From Egibacteraceae bacterium (lineage in GTDB: Bacteria > Actinomycetota > Nitriliruptoria > Euzebyales > Egibacteraceae): 45,475 nt of DNA. A program made the position numbers and the translations under genes. The stretch lies in assembly GCA_030446745.1 (NCBI GenBank), contig JAUJMS010000001.1:117532-163006 (forward strand). The letters are read 5' to 3'. Shown in pieces: positions 7,176 to 17,196 of the stretch (positions are counted from its first letter, which is position 1; every line of letters begins with the position of its first letter). The notes under the pieces were generated by a model that was not told the origin of the DNA, searched no databases, and saw only the letters and a list, made by a program, of their open reading frames with translations.

Positions 7176-9326
7176 CTACTCGCCGTCGGCGAGCTGCGCC
7201 GGGAAGACCACGACGACCACCGTCTGCTCGGCGTGTTCGAGCAGGTACTCGATGCCGTGGCCGAGGAACGGCTGGCCCGAATAGGAGCGGACCTTCGCGC
7301 CGAGGACGAGCAGGTCGGCGCCGGTCTCGTGCGCGGTGATCGCGAGTTCCATGCCGACCGACGGGCCGTTGCGGGTGAGCGGGTTGACGTCGCGGCCGAA
7401 CTTGCTCGCCAACGTCTGCGCCTCCGCGAGCATCCCGACGACGGTGTCGCCCGCCGCCCCGACCATCGCCGGCTCCGGCAGCCGGTCGGGCCGGCTGACG
7501 ACGTGGACGACGTCGACGCCGGCGTCGAGTCGCTCGGCCAGCGTGTAGGCGACCTCCTGGGCGGCCTGCCCGACCTTGGTGCCGGTCGCCGGCACCATGA
7601 TCCGGCGGAACGGCAGGCCGTCGGCGTCCGGGTCCAGGTCGCGGCCGGCCTTGACGAGCAGCAGCGGCACGGGGCAGGCCGACAGCAGCCCACGCAGGGT
7701 CGTCGAGATGGTGTGCCCGCCGCTGAACCCCTCGTTCATCCCGACCGCGACGAGGCCGTAGCCGAGCGCGGCCTCGGCGCAGATCGCGGCGGCGGCGTCG
7801 GGCGCGACGGCCGTGATGCGCTCGGTGGCGCGGTCCGCGAAGCGCGCTGCCGCCTCACGGGCGGCGTCGTCGCCGGAGTTCATGGCGCCGTCGCCGTCGG
7901 CCCCGACGGTGCAGATGGCGACCGTGGTGTCGGCCTGCAGCGACGCGTCGAGCAGCCGCGCGGCGAGCAGCGAGTTCGCCCCGCCGCGCGTCGGCAGCAG
8001 CGCGGTGCGGGTGTTCGCGATGACGCTCGCGTCGAGCACCGCCTCACGCTCCAGGCGGGCAGCCTCCTCCGGGCCGGCCTCCATGCGTGACAGGACGCGA
8101 CGCAGCACCGGCGGCGTCGTCATCGACGTCGTCATCGCCAGCACGATGACGACGGTGTAGGACACCGGTGTGAACACGCCGAGCGACAGCGCGACCGTCG
8201 CGACGACGATCTCCAGCGTGCCGCGAGCGTTCAGGCCGACCGCCACCGCGAGGTTCTCGCGCGCCGGCAGACCGCCGAGCCGCCCGCCGGCGAACGCGCC
8301 GGCGGTCTTCGCGCCGACGGCCAACGCAATCGCGGCGAGCGCCCACCACGCCGCGCCGTCGCGGGCGAGCAGCCCGAGGTCGACGCGCAGGCCGGCGGTG
8401 GCGAAGAACACCGGCGCGAAGAACGCGGCGGTCATCGACTCGAGCGCCGTGCGAACCTCGTCGGACTGGTAGCGCGACCGGCCCAGCACGATGCCGGCGA
8501 CGAATGCGCCGAGGACGGCCTCGACGCCGATGAGCTGCGTGACGACGCCCGCGGCCATCGCGATGCCGATCGTCACCGTCAATCCGGCCGGCACACCGCC
8601 GGAGCCCTGGCGCACCCGCCGCAGCGCGGTGTCGCTGAGCCGCTGCCCCAGCGTGAGCATGGCCGCGAGGAACACCGCGATGGCCGCGACGGTCGCGGCG
8701 ACCCCGAGCGGGTCGAAGCCGCCCTCATGCACGATGCCGGCGACGGTGCCGAGCAGGATCCAGCCGGTGAGGTCGTTCGCCATCGCCGCCGCGAGCGACA
8801 CCTGGCCGACGTTGCGGCGCAGCAACTCGAGGTCGCCGAGAATCTTCGCCATCACCGCGAGCGCGGAGATGCTCAGCGACACCGCGATGAACATCGCGAA
8901 CGTGGTGCGCGTGGCCTCCGGTCCGACGAACGACGCCGGCAGCAGCGTGGCGAAGCCGAACGCGACGACCAGCGGCACGACGATGCTGCCGGCGGCGACG
9001 AGCGCCGACGACCGCCCCAGCCGCCGCAGCAGCTCGAGGTCGGTCTCGAACCCGGTCGCGACGAGCAGCAGCGCGACACCGATCCACGAGACGGCGAGCA
9101 GCAGTCCGGTCTGCACCGGGTCGTCGAAGGGGAACAGGAAGCCGAACAGGCCCGGCGCGACCCGCCCGAGCACCGACGGGCCGAGCAGCAGGCCGGCGGC
9201 GAGCTCGCCGACGACCGCCGGCTGGCCGGCGCGGCGCAGCAGTCCACCGAGGCCGCGCGCGACGCCGACGAGGACGACCAGCTGCAGGAAGAAGACGAGC
9301 AGCTGGTGCTCGCTCAGTGACGTCAC
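7176..9326 (-). CDS. CPA2 cation:proton antiporter with C-terminal UspA domains
   Basis: 716 residues from GTG 9326. Residues ~1–400 carry a dozen hydrophobic segments of the Na+/H+ exchanger (KefB/CPA2) fold, with QPAVVGELAAGLLLGPSVLG near the N-terminus. The cytoplasmic C-terminal half has two universal-stress-like segments; the second reads RIMVPATGTKVG through GADLLVLGAKVRSYSGQPFLG, the ATP-binding G-x2-G-x9-G pattern. It probably exchanges Na+ or K+ for protons, gated by nucleotide. The start overlaps the TGA of trpD (GTGA), so it is translationally coupled to a biosynthetic enzyme, an unusual pairing. Confidence 0.88.
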   Translation of the reverse strand: MTSLSEHQLLVFFLQLVVLVGVARGLGGLLRRAGQPAVVGELAAGLLLGPSVLGRVAPGLFGFLFPFDDPVQTGLLLAVSWIGVALLLVATGFETDLELLRRLGRSSALVAAGSIVVPLVVAFGFATLLPASFVGPEATRTTFAMFIAVSLSISALAVMAKILGDLELLRRNVGQVSLAAAMANDLTGWILLGTVAGIVHEGGFDPLGVAATVAAIAVFLAAMLTLGQRLSDTALRRVRQGSGGVPAGLTVTIGIAMAAGVVTQLIGVEAVLGAFVAGIVLGRSRYQSDEVRTALESMTAAFFAPVFFATAGLRVDLGLLARDGAAWWALAAIALAVGAKTAGAFAGGRLGGLPARENLAVAVGLNARGTLEIVVATVALSLGVFTPVSYTVVIVLAMTTSMTTPPVLRRVLSRMEAGPEEAARLEREAVLDASVIANTRTALLPTRGGANSLLAARLLDASLQADTTVAICTVGADGDGAMNSGDDAAREAAARFADRATERITAVAPDAAAAICAEAALGYGLVAVGMNEGFSGGHTISTTLRGLLSACPVPLLLVKAGRDLDPDADGLPFRRIMVPATGTKVGQAAQEVAYTLAERLDAGVDVVHVVSRPDRLPEPAMVGAAGDTVVGMLAEAQTLASKFGRDVNPLTRNGPSVGMELAITAHETGADLLVLGAKVRSYSGQPFLGHGIEYLLEHAEQTVVVVVFPAQLADGE

Positions 9327-10357
9327 GCGCGCGCGGCCTCGTCGCGCGACGCCTCAACCCAGCGGCGCAGGACGTCGGCGGCGGCACCCGAGTCGACCGC
9401 CGCGGCGGCGGCGCGCAGCCCGGCCTCCCAACCGTCGACCCGGTCGGCGGCGACGAGTGCCGCGGCGGCCCCCAGCAGCACGATGTCGCGCGGCGCGCCC
9501 GGCTGGCCGGCGAGCACCGCGTCGGCGATGCGGCGGTTGTCGTCGACGTCGCCACCCCGCAGCGCGTCGACGGTGGCGCGCTCCAGCCCGACGTCGGCCG
9601 GGTCGAACTGGGACTCGGTGACCGTGCCGTCGCGGACCTCCCAGACGGTCGACGGCCCGGTGGTGGTCAGCTCGTCGAGGCCGTCGGCGCCGTGGAAGAC
9701 CAGCGCGTGGGTCGTGCCGAGTCGCGCGAGGACCGCAGCCATCCGCGGCGCCATCGCGGGGTCGCTGACGCCGATGGTCTGGTGGCGGGCGCCGGCGGGG
9801 TTGGTCAGGGGGCCGAGGAAGTTGAACACCGTTGGGACGCCGAGCTCGCGGCGTGCCGCCATCGCGTGACGCATCGCCGGGTGGAACGTCGGCGCGAAGC
9901 AGAAGCCGATGCCGACGCGCTCGACGCACGCCCGCACGCCGGCCGGCGGCAGGTCGATGACGACGCCCCACGCCTCGAGCAGGTCGGCGGAGCCGCAGCG
10001 GCCGCTGGCGGCGCGGTTGCCGTGCTTGGCGACCGTCGCCCCCGCACCCGCGGCGACGAGCGCCGCCACCGTCGACACGTTGAAGGTCCCGGCGCGGTCG
10101 CCGCCGGTGCCGCAGGTGTCCACGACCGGGCCGGCGACCTCGACGGACAACGCGAACGCCCGCATCCCCTCGACAAGCCCGGCGATCTCGGCGGCCGTCT
10201 CGCCTTTCGCTCGCAGCGCCATGAGGAAGCCGGCGACCTGCGCCGGCGTCGCGTCGCCGGCCATGATGCGATCCATGACCGCGGCGGTCGTCGACGCGTC
10301 GAGGTCGTCGCCGCGCACGAGCGACGTCAGGACGTCGCCCCACGTCGGTGCCGTCAC
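9323..10357 (-). CDS. trpD: anthranilate phosphoribosyltransferase
   Basis: 344 residues from GTG 10357, which overlaps the stop of the upstream response-regulator gene. It joins anthranilate to PRPP in tryptophan synthesis. Motifs: DTCGTGGDRAGTFNVST (PRPP binding, about 78–94), KHGNRAASGRCGSADLLEA, and FAPTFHPAMRH. Usual family length. No other trp gene is nearby; trpD standing alone next to regulators also occurs in M. tuberculosis (Rv2192c beside Rv2191), which fits the nuclease two genes away. Confidence 0.95.
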   Translation of the reverse strand: MTAPTWGDVLTSLVRGDDLDASTTAAVMDRIMAGDATPAQVAGFLMALRAKGETAAEIAGLVEGMRAFALSVEVAGPVVDTCGTGGDRAGTFNVSTVAALVAAGAGATVAKHGNRAASGRCGSADLLEAWGVVIDLPPAGVRACVERVGIGFCFAPTFHPAMRHAMAARRELGVPTVFNFLGPLTNPAGARHQTIGVSDPAMAPRMAAVLARLGTTHALVFHGADGLDELTTTGPSTVWEVRDGTVTESQFDPADVGLERATVDALRGGDVDDNRRIADAVLAGQPGAPRDIVLLGAAAALVAADRVDGWEAGLRAAAAAVDSGAAADVLRRWVEASRDEAARA

Positions 10358-10845
10358 GGTCCGCCGCCTGACAGGCCGCCGGAGGTGTCCGGAACAGTGT
10401 TCTCGTAGTCCGGGCCCGGCACGTCGAGCAGTGACGGGGTCGGGTCGCCGCCCACCCCGGGCAGCGCCGGCGGCTTGTCGCCGGCGACGACCGCGCGCAG
10501 CGTCGCGGCGAGGTCGAACGGGTCGACCGGCTTGCGGACGTAGGCGTCGGCCTGTGACCAGTTCGACAGGAACACGTCCTGGTCGCGCGCGATGAGCAAG
10601 ACGACCGGCGGCATGTCGCGGCCCATCTGCCCGCGCGCCTTGATCTCCCGCGCGAGGTAGAAGCCGCCGCTGGGGGCCGTGTCCGCGTCGGCGACGACGA
10701 CGCTGAAGCGCTCCCCCGAGTCGAGCAGCGCGACGCCGCGTTGCGGAGTGCGCACCGCGACGACGTCGCTGCCGTCCGCGCCGAGCACCCCGGTCGTCAC
10801 CGACTGCGACACCCGCGGGTTGTCTGACACGAGAAGAACGCGCAC
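10354..10845 (-). CDS. divergent response-regulator receiver-like protein
   Basis: Start taken as GTG 10845 (product opens VRVLLVSDNPRV), with AGGAGC about seven bases upstream. 163 residues with the CheY-like fold: an acidic pocket start (VSDN), the likely phospho-acceptor in VVVADADTAPSGG, and the KP motif in ADAYVRKPVDPFDLAATL. The usual LxxxDxxMP stretch is degenerate and no output domain follows, only a Gly/Pro-rich tail. The stop TGA overlaps trpD's GTG. It may act through protein contact rather than DNA. Confidence 0.75.
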   Translation of the reverse strand: MRVLLVSDNPRVSQSVTTGVLGADGSDVVAVRTPQRGVALLDSGERFSVVVADADTAPSGGFYLAREIKARGQMGRDMPPVVLLIARDQDVFLSNWSQADAYVRKPVDPFDLAATLRAVVAGDKPPALPGVGGDPTPSLLDVPGPDYENTVPDTSGGLSGGGP

Positions 10846-10959
10846 GCACTGCTCCTGGACCTGGGCGACGACCGCCGTCGGGCGCCGGGCGAGGCGAAAC
10901 GCCGGGCCGCATGATGCCATCGAGGCCGCGCGTCCGGCGACTTCGCGAGACGTCGACGG

Positions 10960-11801
10960 CTACGAGCTGCGCTTCGCCGGACGCTCCCTCCGCTGCTGAT
11001 CCGCTGCGGCGCCGGAGGTCTCGCGCTCCTCGACGATGCGGGTGCCGCCGACCTGCACGAAGCGGAACACCGTGACGAGCAGCAGCCCGCCGACCATGTT
11101 GCCCAGCGTCGCCCACAGCGCCGTGGCGAGCCAGTCGAGGTAGCCGAACGGGGCGCCGACGTGCAGCGCGGCGAACATCTCGAGCGACACGACGATGACG
11201 TGGTTCAGCGGCGCCGCCGCGAGCAGGAACGCGGCCACCACCACCGCGAGCAGCCGGCCGGCCTCGGACTCGGCGCCCCGCTGCATCCAGGTCATCACGG
11301 TGATGACCACCCCGCCGACGACCGCGAGCGCGAACGCCTCACTCCCCAGGCCCAGCGCCGGGTAGAACTCGGCGACGCGCAGGGCGCTGGGGTGGATGCG
11401 TGGCAGCGCCCCGACGACGATGCCGGTGAACACCCAGCCGCCGACCAGGTTGGTCACCGCGGTGCCGCCCCACAGCCGCAGCAGCTCGCGCAGCGGTGCG
11501 CGTTGCGCCACGACGGCGGCGACGGGGACGAGAAAGTTCTCGGTGAACAGCTCGCTGCGGGCCAGCGCCAGCGCGAGAAAGCCGATCGTGAACGCCAGCG
11601 CGCCGAGCAGGACCGACCCGGTCTCCGCCTCGACGACGAGCAGCGCGAGCACGCCGATGCTCACGTCGATGCCGCCGACGAAGCCGGTGGCGAGCAGGCC
11701 CGGCCAGGTTCGCCCCAGCCGCTGCACCCCTCGTCGACGGACTGCTCGAAGGCCGCGGCGACCTCGTCGTCGGGGCGCTCGCGCCGTTCGGGCGACGCCA
11801 T
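10960..11801 (-). CDS. formate/nitrite transporter family channel, apparent frameshift
   Basis: Start ATG 11801, sharing one base with the stop of the glycosyltransferase gene (TGATG). The N-terminus (ASPERRERPDDEVAAAFEQSVDEG) and the body (RLGRTWPGLLATGFVGGIDVS onwards) are in different frames; a missing base in the four-C run at 11727–11730 joins them exactly as in FNT-family relatives. About 280 residues with six hydrophobic segments, including TENFLVPVAAVVAQRA and LNHVIVVSLEMFAAL. FNT proteins are pentameric channels for formate, nitrite or similar monovalent anions. Last gene of the kor operon. Confidence 0.82.
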
Positions 11802-12806
11802 CAGGCGGCGAGCCGCCGGCGCAGCACCCGCCGGGGTTGGCGGCGCGCGGGACCACGCCGCCGGCGTAGGGCACCCCGCCGCGCACGACGCGCGCGCCGA
11901 GCGCCAGCCACGCGCACACGGCCCGCTCGGCCAGCCACAGCGGTGCGAACCAGGCGGTGCTCGGCGGGAACACCGCGGTGCCGCCCGCGCGGCGCCGGCC
12001 GGCCTCGGCCGCGGCGACCGTGGCGAGCGTCGCCGCGCCGAGCGCGCCCCAGCGCCGCCGGACCGCAAGGGTCGCGGCAGCCGGCGCGACGGCAAGAAAG
12101 GCGGCCATGCGCAGCGGTCGGGCCAGCTCGTCGAACGCCTGGCGCACCCGCTGGGAGCGGAAGTGGCTGGCGCTGCACGGCAGCCGGCGGACGTACAGGT
12201 CCAGCGGCGCGACGCTGCGCCCCCGGCCGCCTCGAGCGTGCGCACCAGCTCGAGGTTCTCGAACATCACGTCGCCGTCGTAGCCGCCGGTCGCGAGCAGC
12301 GCGTCGCGGCGGACGCCGAGGGTTCCCGGCCAGTCGCCGCCGGTCAGCCGGTTGAGCAGCGTGCGGCCGGTGTCCCAGCGGGCGTGCCACGGCAGCGGGT
12401 CGAAGTAGTTCTGCGGGCGCACGACGGCGGCGTCGTCGAGCAACGCGGCGACGCGGCGCAGCTCGCCGACGTCGTAGCGGACGTCGTCGTCGGCGACGAC
12501 GACCTTGTCGCACGCGGCGCGACGCACGCCGGTCAGCACCCCGTTGACCTTGCCCATCGCGTACCGCAGGTCGGGATCGACCGGGACGTGGTCGACGACG
12601 TCGCCCCATGCGGCGGCATGGCCGACGAACACCGCCGCCGGCGAGCCGTCGACGACGACGACCTGTTCGACCTCCGCCGCGAGGCGGCGAAGGTAGGGCG
12701 CCAGGTCGCCGTCGTCGACCGTGGCCCGCCGCAGCGGCAGGACGTAGGTCAGCGGCTCGCGCGCCGCCGCGCTGGCGGCCGGCGACGCGCTCAGGAGACC
12801 GTCCAC
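11801..12806 (-). CDS. family 2 glycosyltransferase, two apparent frameshifts
   Basis: Probable start GTG 12806, overlapping the korB stop by 16 bases. Segments in three frames make one chain: LTYVLPLRRATV, VEQVVVVDGSPAAVF and the metal site KVVVADDDVRY, then VRRDALLATGGYDGDVMFENLELVRTLEAAGG (frame 1). A missing C in the run 12220–12224 leads to RSVAPLDLYVRRLPC and HFRSQRVRQAFDELARPLR (frame 2). A missing G at 11832–11835 restores the basic tail RRVLRRRLAA and stop at 11801. The QRVRQAFDE segment matches the acceptor-side motif of processive GT2 enzymes, followed by hydrophobic helices. Substrate unknown. Confidence 0.75.
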
Positions 12807-13788
12807 GGGTCGGCGCCGGCGATGAGCCCCGCGAGGTCGCCGGGCCCGCGCGCGGCGACGGCGTCGTCGATCTGGCGCTGGAGCTCGGTGCCGTAGACGG
12901 GGCGCGAACCTGGCGGAACAGCCCGATCGGCGTCGGCCCGTTGGGGGTGTGCGCGAGCCGCGACAGCATGAACGCGAGCGCGGCGTCGTCGCGGTGGGCG
13001 TCGTGGACGAGCAGCGCATCCTCGCCCACGTCGGCGACGTCGACCAGTGACAGCGTCGCGTCGGCGTTGAGCACCACGCCGCGCTCACCGTCGACGCCGA
13101 AGCGGATCGGCTGGCCGTGCTCCAGGCGGATCTGGTTCGCGACGTTGTCGCGCACGGCGTCGAAGGCGCCGTCGTTGAAGATGTTGCAGTTCTGGTAGAC
13201 CTCGACGAAGGCGGTGCCGTCGTGGCGGGCGGCGAGCTCGACCATCCGCGACAGGTGCTCGCGTTCGTTGTCGACCGTGCGCGCGACGAAGGTCGCCTCG
13301 GCGCCGAGCGCGACGCTGACCGGGTTGAACGGCCGGTCCAGCGACCCGGACGGCGTGGACTTCGTGACCTTGCCCAGCTCCGACGTCGGCGAGTACTGCC
13401 CCTTCGTCAACCCGTAGATCTGGTTGTTGAACAGGATGATCGTGAGGTTGGCGTTGCGCCGCATCGCGTGGATCAGGTGGTTGCCGCCGATTGACAGGCC
13501 GTCGCCGTCGCCGGTGATCACGAACACCTTCAGGTCGGGGCGCGACGCGCTGATGCCCGTCGCGATCGCCGGGGCGCGGCCGTGGATGGAGTGGAACCCG
13601 TAGGTGTTGACGTAGTACGGGAAGCGGCTGGAGCAGCCGATGCCCGACACGAACACGATCCGCTCGCGCGGCAGTCCGAGGTCCGGCAGGACGCCCTGGA
13701 CGTTGGCGAGGATCGCGTAGTCGCCGCAGCCGGGGCACCAGCGGACCTCCTGGTCGCTGGCGAAGTCCTTGCGCGTGAGCGTGGTCAT
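12791..13788 (-). CDS. korB: 2-oxoacid:ferredoxin oxidoreductase beta subunit, apparent frameshift near the C-terminus
   Basis: Start ATG 13788, overlapping the korA stop (ATGA). The TPP-binding subunit: EVRWCPGCGDYAIL, GIGCSSRFPYYVNTYG, GDGDGLSIGGNHLIHAMRRN and NNQIYGLTKGQYSPTSE. The frame runs cleanly to IGLFRQVRAP, then a missing base in the G run 12899–12902 restores a normal tail (VYGTELQRQIDDAVAARG … DPWTVS) ending at TGA 12791. About 332 residues. With KorA it oxidises 2-oxoglutarate or a related 2-oxoacid to the CoA thioester, reducing ferredoxin. Confidence 0.9.
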
Positions 13789-15656
13789 GACGCCTCTCTC
13801 TGCTGGAACTGCGCGACCTCCGCGACGATCGCCTCTTCGAGCTCGGTGGTGGTGAACGGCAGCCCGGCGACGCGGTTGTAGCCGCGCGCGTCGACGAGGT
13901 AGGCGGCCCGCAGCAGCAGCCGCAGCTGGCCCAGGTTCATCTCGGGCACGAGGATCCGGTCGAAGCCGCGCAGCACCTCGCCCGTGTTCGCCGGGAAGGG
14001 GTTGAGGTGGCGCAGGTGCGCGCGGGCGACGCGCAGCCCCCGTTCGCGCACCCGGCGCACCGCCGCGCGGATCGGCCCGTAGGTCGAGCCCCAGCCGAGG
14101 ACCAGCACGCGGGCGCCCTCGGCGCCGTCGACCGTCAGCGGGGGGATGTCGCGGGCGATGCCGGCGACCTTCGCGGCGCGCAGCTCGGTCATCCGGTGGT
14201 GGTTGTCGGGGTCGTAGGAGATGTTGCCGCGGCCGTCGGCCTTCTCCAGCCCGCCGATGCGGTGCTCGAGGCCCGGCGTCCCCGGGATCGCCCAGGGTCG
14301 CGCGAGCGTGTCGGGGTCGCGCTGGAACGGCCAGAACTCGCCGTCGACGTTGGGGCCCGTGGCGAAGCCGACGTGCGGCGCCAGGTCGGGCAGCGCCTCG
14401 ACGTCGGGCAGGCGCCACGGTTCCGCGCCGTTGGCGAGGTAGCCGTCGGACAGCAGCATCACGGGCGTGCGGTAGCGGATGGCGATCCGCGCCGCCTCGA
14501 TCGCGGCGTCGAAACAGTCGCCGGGCGTGCTCGCGGCGACGATCGGCACCGGCGCCTCACCGTTGCGCCCGTACATCGCCTGCAGCAGGTCGCTTTGCTC
14601 GGTTTTCGTCGGCAGGCCGGTCGACGGGCCACCGCGCTGGATGTTGACGACGAGCAGGGGCAGCTCGACGCTGACCGCGAGCCCGATCGTCTCGCCCTTC
14701 AGGGCGACGCCCGGCCCGGACGTCGTCGTGACGGCGAGGCTGCCCGCGAACGCGGCGCCCAGCGCGGCACCGACGCCGGCGATCTCGTCCTCGGCCTGGA
14801 AGGTGCGGACCCCGAAGTGCTTCAGGCGCGACAGCTCGTGGAGGATGTCGGACGCGGGGGTGATCGGGTAGCTGCCGAGGAACAGCGGCAACTGCGCCCG
14901 CTGCGCCGCCGCCACCAGCCCGTAGGTCAGCGCCTGGTTGCCGGTGATCTGGCGGTAGCGGCCCGCTGGCAGCGCGGCCGGTCCGACCTCGTAGACGTGG
15001 GAGAACAGCTCGGTCGTCTCGCCGAACGCCCAGCCGGCGCGCAGCGCGGCGATGTTGCCCGCGGCGATCTCCTCGCGCCGCCCGAACTTCGCGGCGATCC
15101 ACGCCTCGGTCGCCTCGATGGGCCGCGAGTACATGAACGACATCAGCCCGAGCGCGAACATGTTCTTCGCGCGCTGCTTGTCCTTCGACGACAGCTCGCT
15201 GCCTTCCAGCGCCCCGACGGTCAACGTCGTGATCGGCACCGGGAACACGCGGTAGCCGGCGAGGCTGCCGTCGTCGAGCGGGTTGGTGGCGTACTGCGCC
15301 TTCTTGAGGTTGCCGCGGGTGAACGCGTCGCTGTTCACCACGATCGTGCCGCCCGGCACGAGGTCGTCGAGGTTGGTCCGCAGCGCCGCCGGGTTCATCG
15401 CGACGAGGACGTCGGGGGCGTCGCCCGGCGTGAGGATGTCGTGGTCGGCGAAGTGCAGCTGGAAGCCCGACACGCCCGGCAGCGACCCGGCTGGCGCGCG
15501 GATCTCGGCCGGGAAGTCGGGCAGCGTCGCGAGGTCGTTGCCGACCTTCGCGGTGACGCTGGTGAAACGGTCACCGGTGAGCTGCATCCCGTCGCCGGAG
15601 TCACCGGCGAAGCGGATCGTGACCGTGGAGACCCGTTGGACTGTCTTCGTCGCCAT
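13785..15656 (-). CDS. korA: 2-oxoacid:ferredoxin oxidoreductase, fused gamma-alpha subunit
   Basis: 623 residues from ATG 15656. Residues ~1–190 are the gamma domain (VTIRFAGDSGDGMQLTGDRF, SLPGVSGFQLHF). Residues ~200–623 are the alpha domain (LGSYPITPASDILHELSRL, TFQAEDEIAGVGAALGAAFAG, TTTSGPGVALKGETIGLAV, then KTEQSDLLQAMYGRNGE). This gamma-alpha fusion with a separate beta subunit is the actinobacterial KorAB arrangement (Rv2455c/Rv2454c). Only 48 bases separate it from the divergent cysteine desulfurase, so the two promoters must overlap. Confidence 0.93.
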   Translation of the reverse strand: MATKTVQRVSTVTIRFAGDSGDGMQLTGDRFTSVTAKVGNDLATLPDFPAEIRAPAGSLPGVSGFQLHFADHDILTPGDAPDVLVAMNPAALRTNLDDLVPGGTIVVNSDAFTRGNLKKAQYATNPLDDGSLAGYRVFPVPITTLTVGALEGSELSSKDKQRAKNMFALGLMSFMYSRPIEATEAWIAAKFGRREEIAAGNIAALRAGWAFGETTELFSHVYEVGPAALPAGRYRQITGNQALTYGLVAAAQRAQLPLFLGSYPITPASDILHELSRLKHFGVRTFQAEDEIAGVGAALGAAFAGSLAVTTTSGPGVALKGETIGLAVSVELPLLVVNIQRGGPSTGLPTKTEQSDLLQAMYGRNGEAPVPIVAASTPGDCFDAAIEAARIAIRYRTPVMLLSDGYLANGAEPWRLPDVEALPDLAPHVGFATGPNVDGEFWPFQRDPDTLARPWAIPGTPGLEHRIGGLEKADGRGNISYDPDNHHRMTELRAAKVAGIARDIPPLTVDGAEGARVLVLGWGSTYGPIRAAVRRVRERGLRVARAHLRHLNPFPANTGEVLRGFDRILVPEMNLGQLRLLLRAAYLVDARGYNRVAGLPFTTTELEEAIVAEVAQFQQREAS

Positions 15657-15704
15657 AACACCGCTCGGCAGGAGATGGACGGCTGTTCGCGACTCTTCAT
15701 GGTA

Positions 15705-16914
15705 ATGGTCGCCCGCCGCGATCGCGGCGACCGCGCACGGCCATCGAGCCCGCATACTCGTCGCATCGTCTACCTGGACCACGCCTCCGCCACGCCGTGG
15801 CATCCCGCAGCGCTCGCGGCGTACGCCGAGGTCGCGGCGTCGCTGCCCGGCGACCCCAGCCGGCGCCACGCCGCGGGCCGGCGGGCTCGTGACCTGCTGG
15901 AGTCGGCGCGCGCGGTGGTGGCCGACACCTTCGGCGCGGCGCCGGACCGGGTCGTGCTGACCTCGGGCGGCACGGAGGCGGTGCACCTCGCCGTGCTCGG
16001 GTCGGTCGCCGCCAACCGGACCCGCCCCCCGCGCATCGTGTCGTCTGCGGTCGAGCACTCCGCGGTGCTGGCCGCCGCCGACGCCAGCGGCTGCGAGCAC
16101 GTCCGGGTCGGCGTGGACACTGCCGGCCGCGTCGATCTCGACGCCCTCGCCGCGGCGCTGCGCGGCGGGGCGCTGCTGGTCCACCTCATGCACGCCAACC
16201 ACGAGGGCGGCACGGTGCAGCCGGTCGCCGAGGCGGCCGCGCTGTGCCGCGAGCACGGGGCGCTGCTGCTCGTCGTCGCCTGCCAGACCGCGGGGCGGGT
16301 GCCCGTCGCTCGCGTGGCGCTCGGCGCGGCCTGCGGCTCGCGGGCGGCGGCGAAGGGCGGCGGCGGGCGCGGCCCCGTGCGCGCTGGTCGTGTCCCCCGC
16401 CGCGCGGCTGCGCCCGCTGCTGGGCGGCGACGAGCGCGAGCACCGCCGCCGCGCCGGCCTGGAGCATCTCCCCGGCGTCGCGGCGATGGCCGAGACGCTG
16501 CTGCAGCTCGCGCCGAACGACCCGGACGGCCCGGCGGCGGGCGCGGCGGCGCACTGCGACGCCCTGCGCCGGCGGCTGCGCGAGCGGCTGCCCGACCGCA
16601 TCGACGACCTCGTCGTCCACGGCCCGCCCGACGCGGCGGCGCCCCACATCGTCGCCGTGTCCACGCTGTACTGCGACGGCGAGTCGCTGGTTGCCGAGCT
16701 CGACCGCGCCGGTTTCGCGGTCGCGTCCGGCTCGTCGTGCGCGACGACGTCGGGCGAGCCGTCCCACGTCCTGGTCGCGATGGAGGCGCTGACGTCCGGC
16801 CACGTGCGCGTGTCGTTGGGCGTGGAGGTCACCGTCGCCGACGTCGACGCCTTCGTCGACGCGCTCGCCGCCGCGGTCGCCGGGCTGCGCGCGGCTATGT
16901 TCGGCGCGCCATGA
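15705..16914 (+). CDS. cysteine desulfurase (class V aminotransferase), apparent frameshift
   Basis: Opens near ATG 15705 (start uncertain; no clear ribosome site), reading VYLDHASATPWHPAAL, TSGGTEAVHLAVLG, SAVEHSAVL and HANHEGGTVQPV, all PLP-fold cysteine desulfurase motifs. From about 16375 the coding frame moves: ALVVSPAARLRPLLGG, ASGSSCATTSGEPSHV (catalytic Cys loop) and SGHVRVSLGVEVT lie one base later, so there is one extra or two missing bases, probably near the C run 16373–16376. The PLP lysine would be in SRAAAKGGGGRG. About 400 residues. It frees sulfur from cysteine for TusA and iron-sulfur assembly, both encoded next to it. Confidence 0.82.
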
Positions 16915-17159
16915 CCGACCCGGACACCAGCGACGGCGCCCTGGTCGTGGACTGTCTCGGCAAGGCGTGCCCGGTGCCCGTCATCGAGCTCGCCAAGGCG
17001 ATCGGCCGCGTCGCCGTGGGGGGCGACGTCGTCGTGGTGGCCGACGACCCCGGGGCGAAGGTCGACATCCCGGTGTGGTGCCGCATGAAGGCCCACGACC
17101 TTGTCGGCGTCGACGAGGCGGACGGCGGCTGGCGCTTTCGCGTCCGCCGGGTGCGCTAG
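16911..17159 (+). CDS. TusA-family sulfur carrier protein
   Basis: 82 residues from ATG 16911, overlapping the desulfurase stop (ATGA). The signature VDCLGKACPVPVIELAKAI holds the active Cys in the CPxP motif (C20), followed by GDVVVVADDPGAKVDIPVWC. TusA-like proteins take persulfide sulfur from a cysteine desulfurase and pass it on for thiolation or cofactor synthesis. Coupling with the desulfurase supports a sulfur-relay pair. Confidence 0.92.
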   Translation: MTDPDTSDGALVVDCLGKACPVPVIELAKAIGRVAVGGDVVVVADDPGAKVDIPVWCRMKAHDLVGVDEADGGWRFRVRRVR

Positions 17160-17196
17160 CGGCGGCGCGCGGCGACCGGCGTCAACGGCGCGGCGG

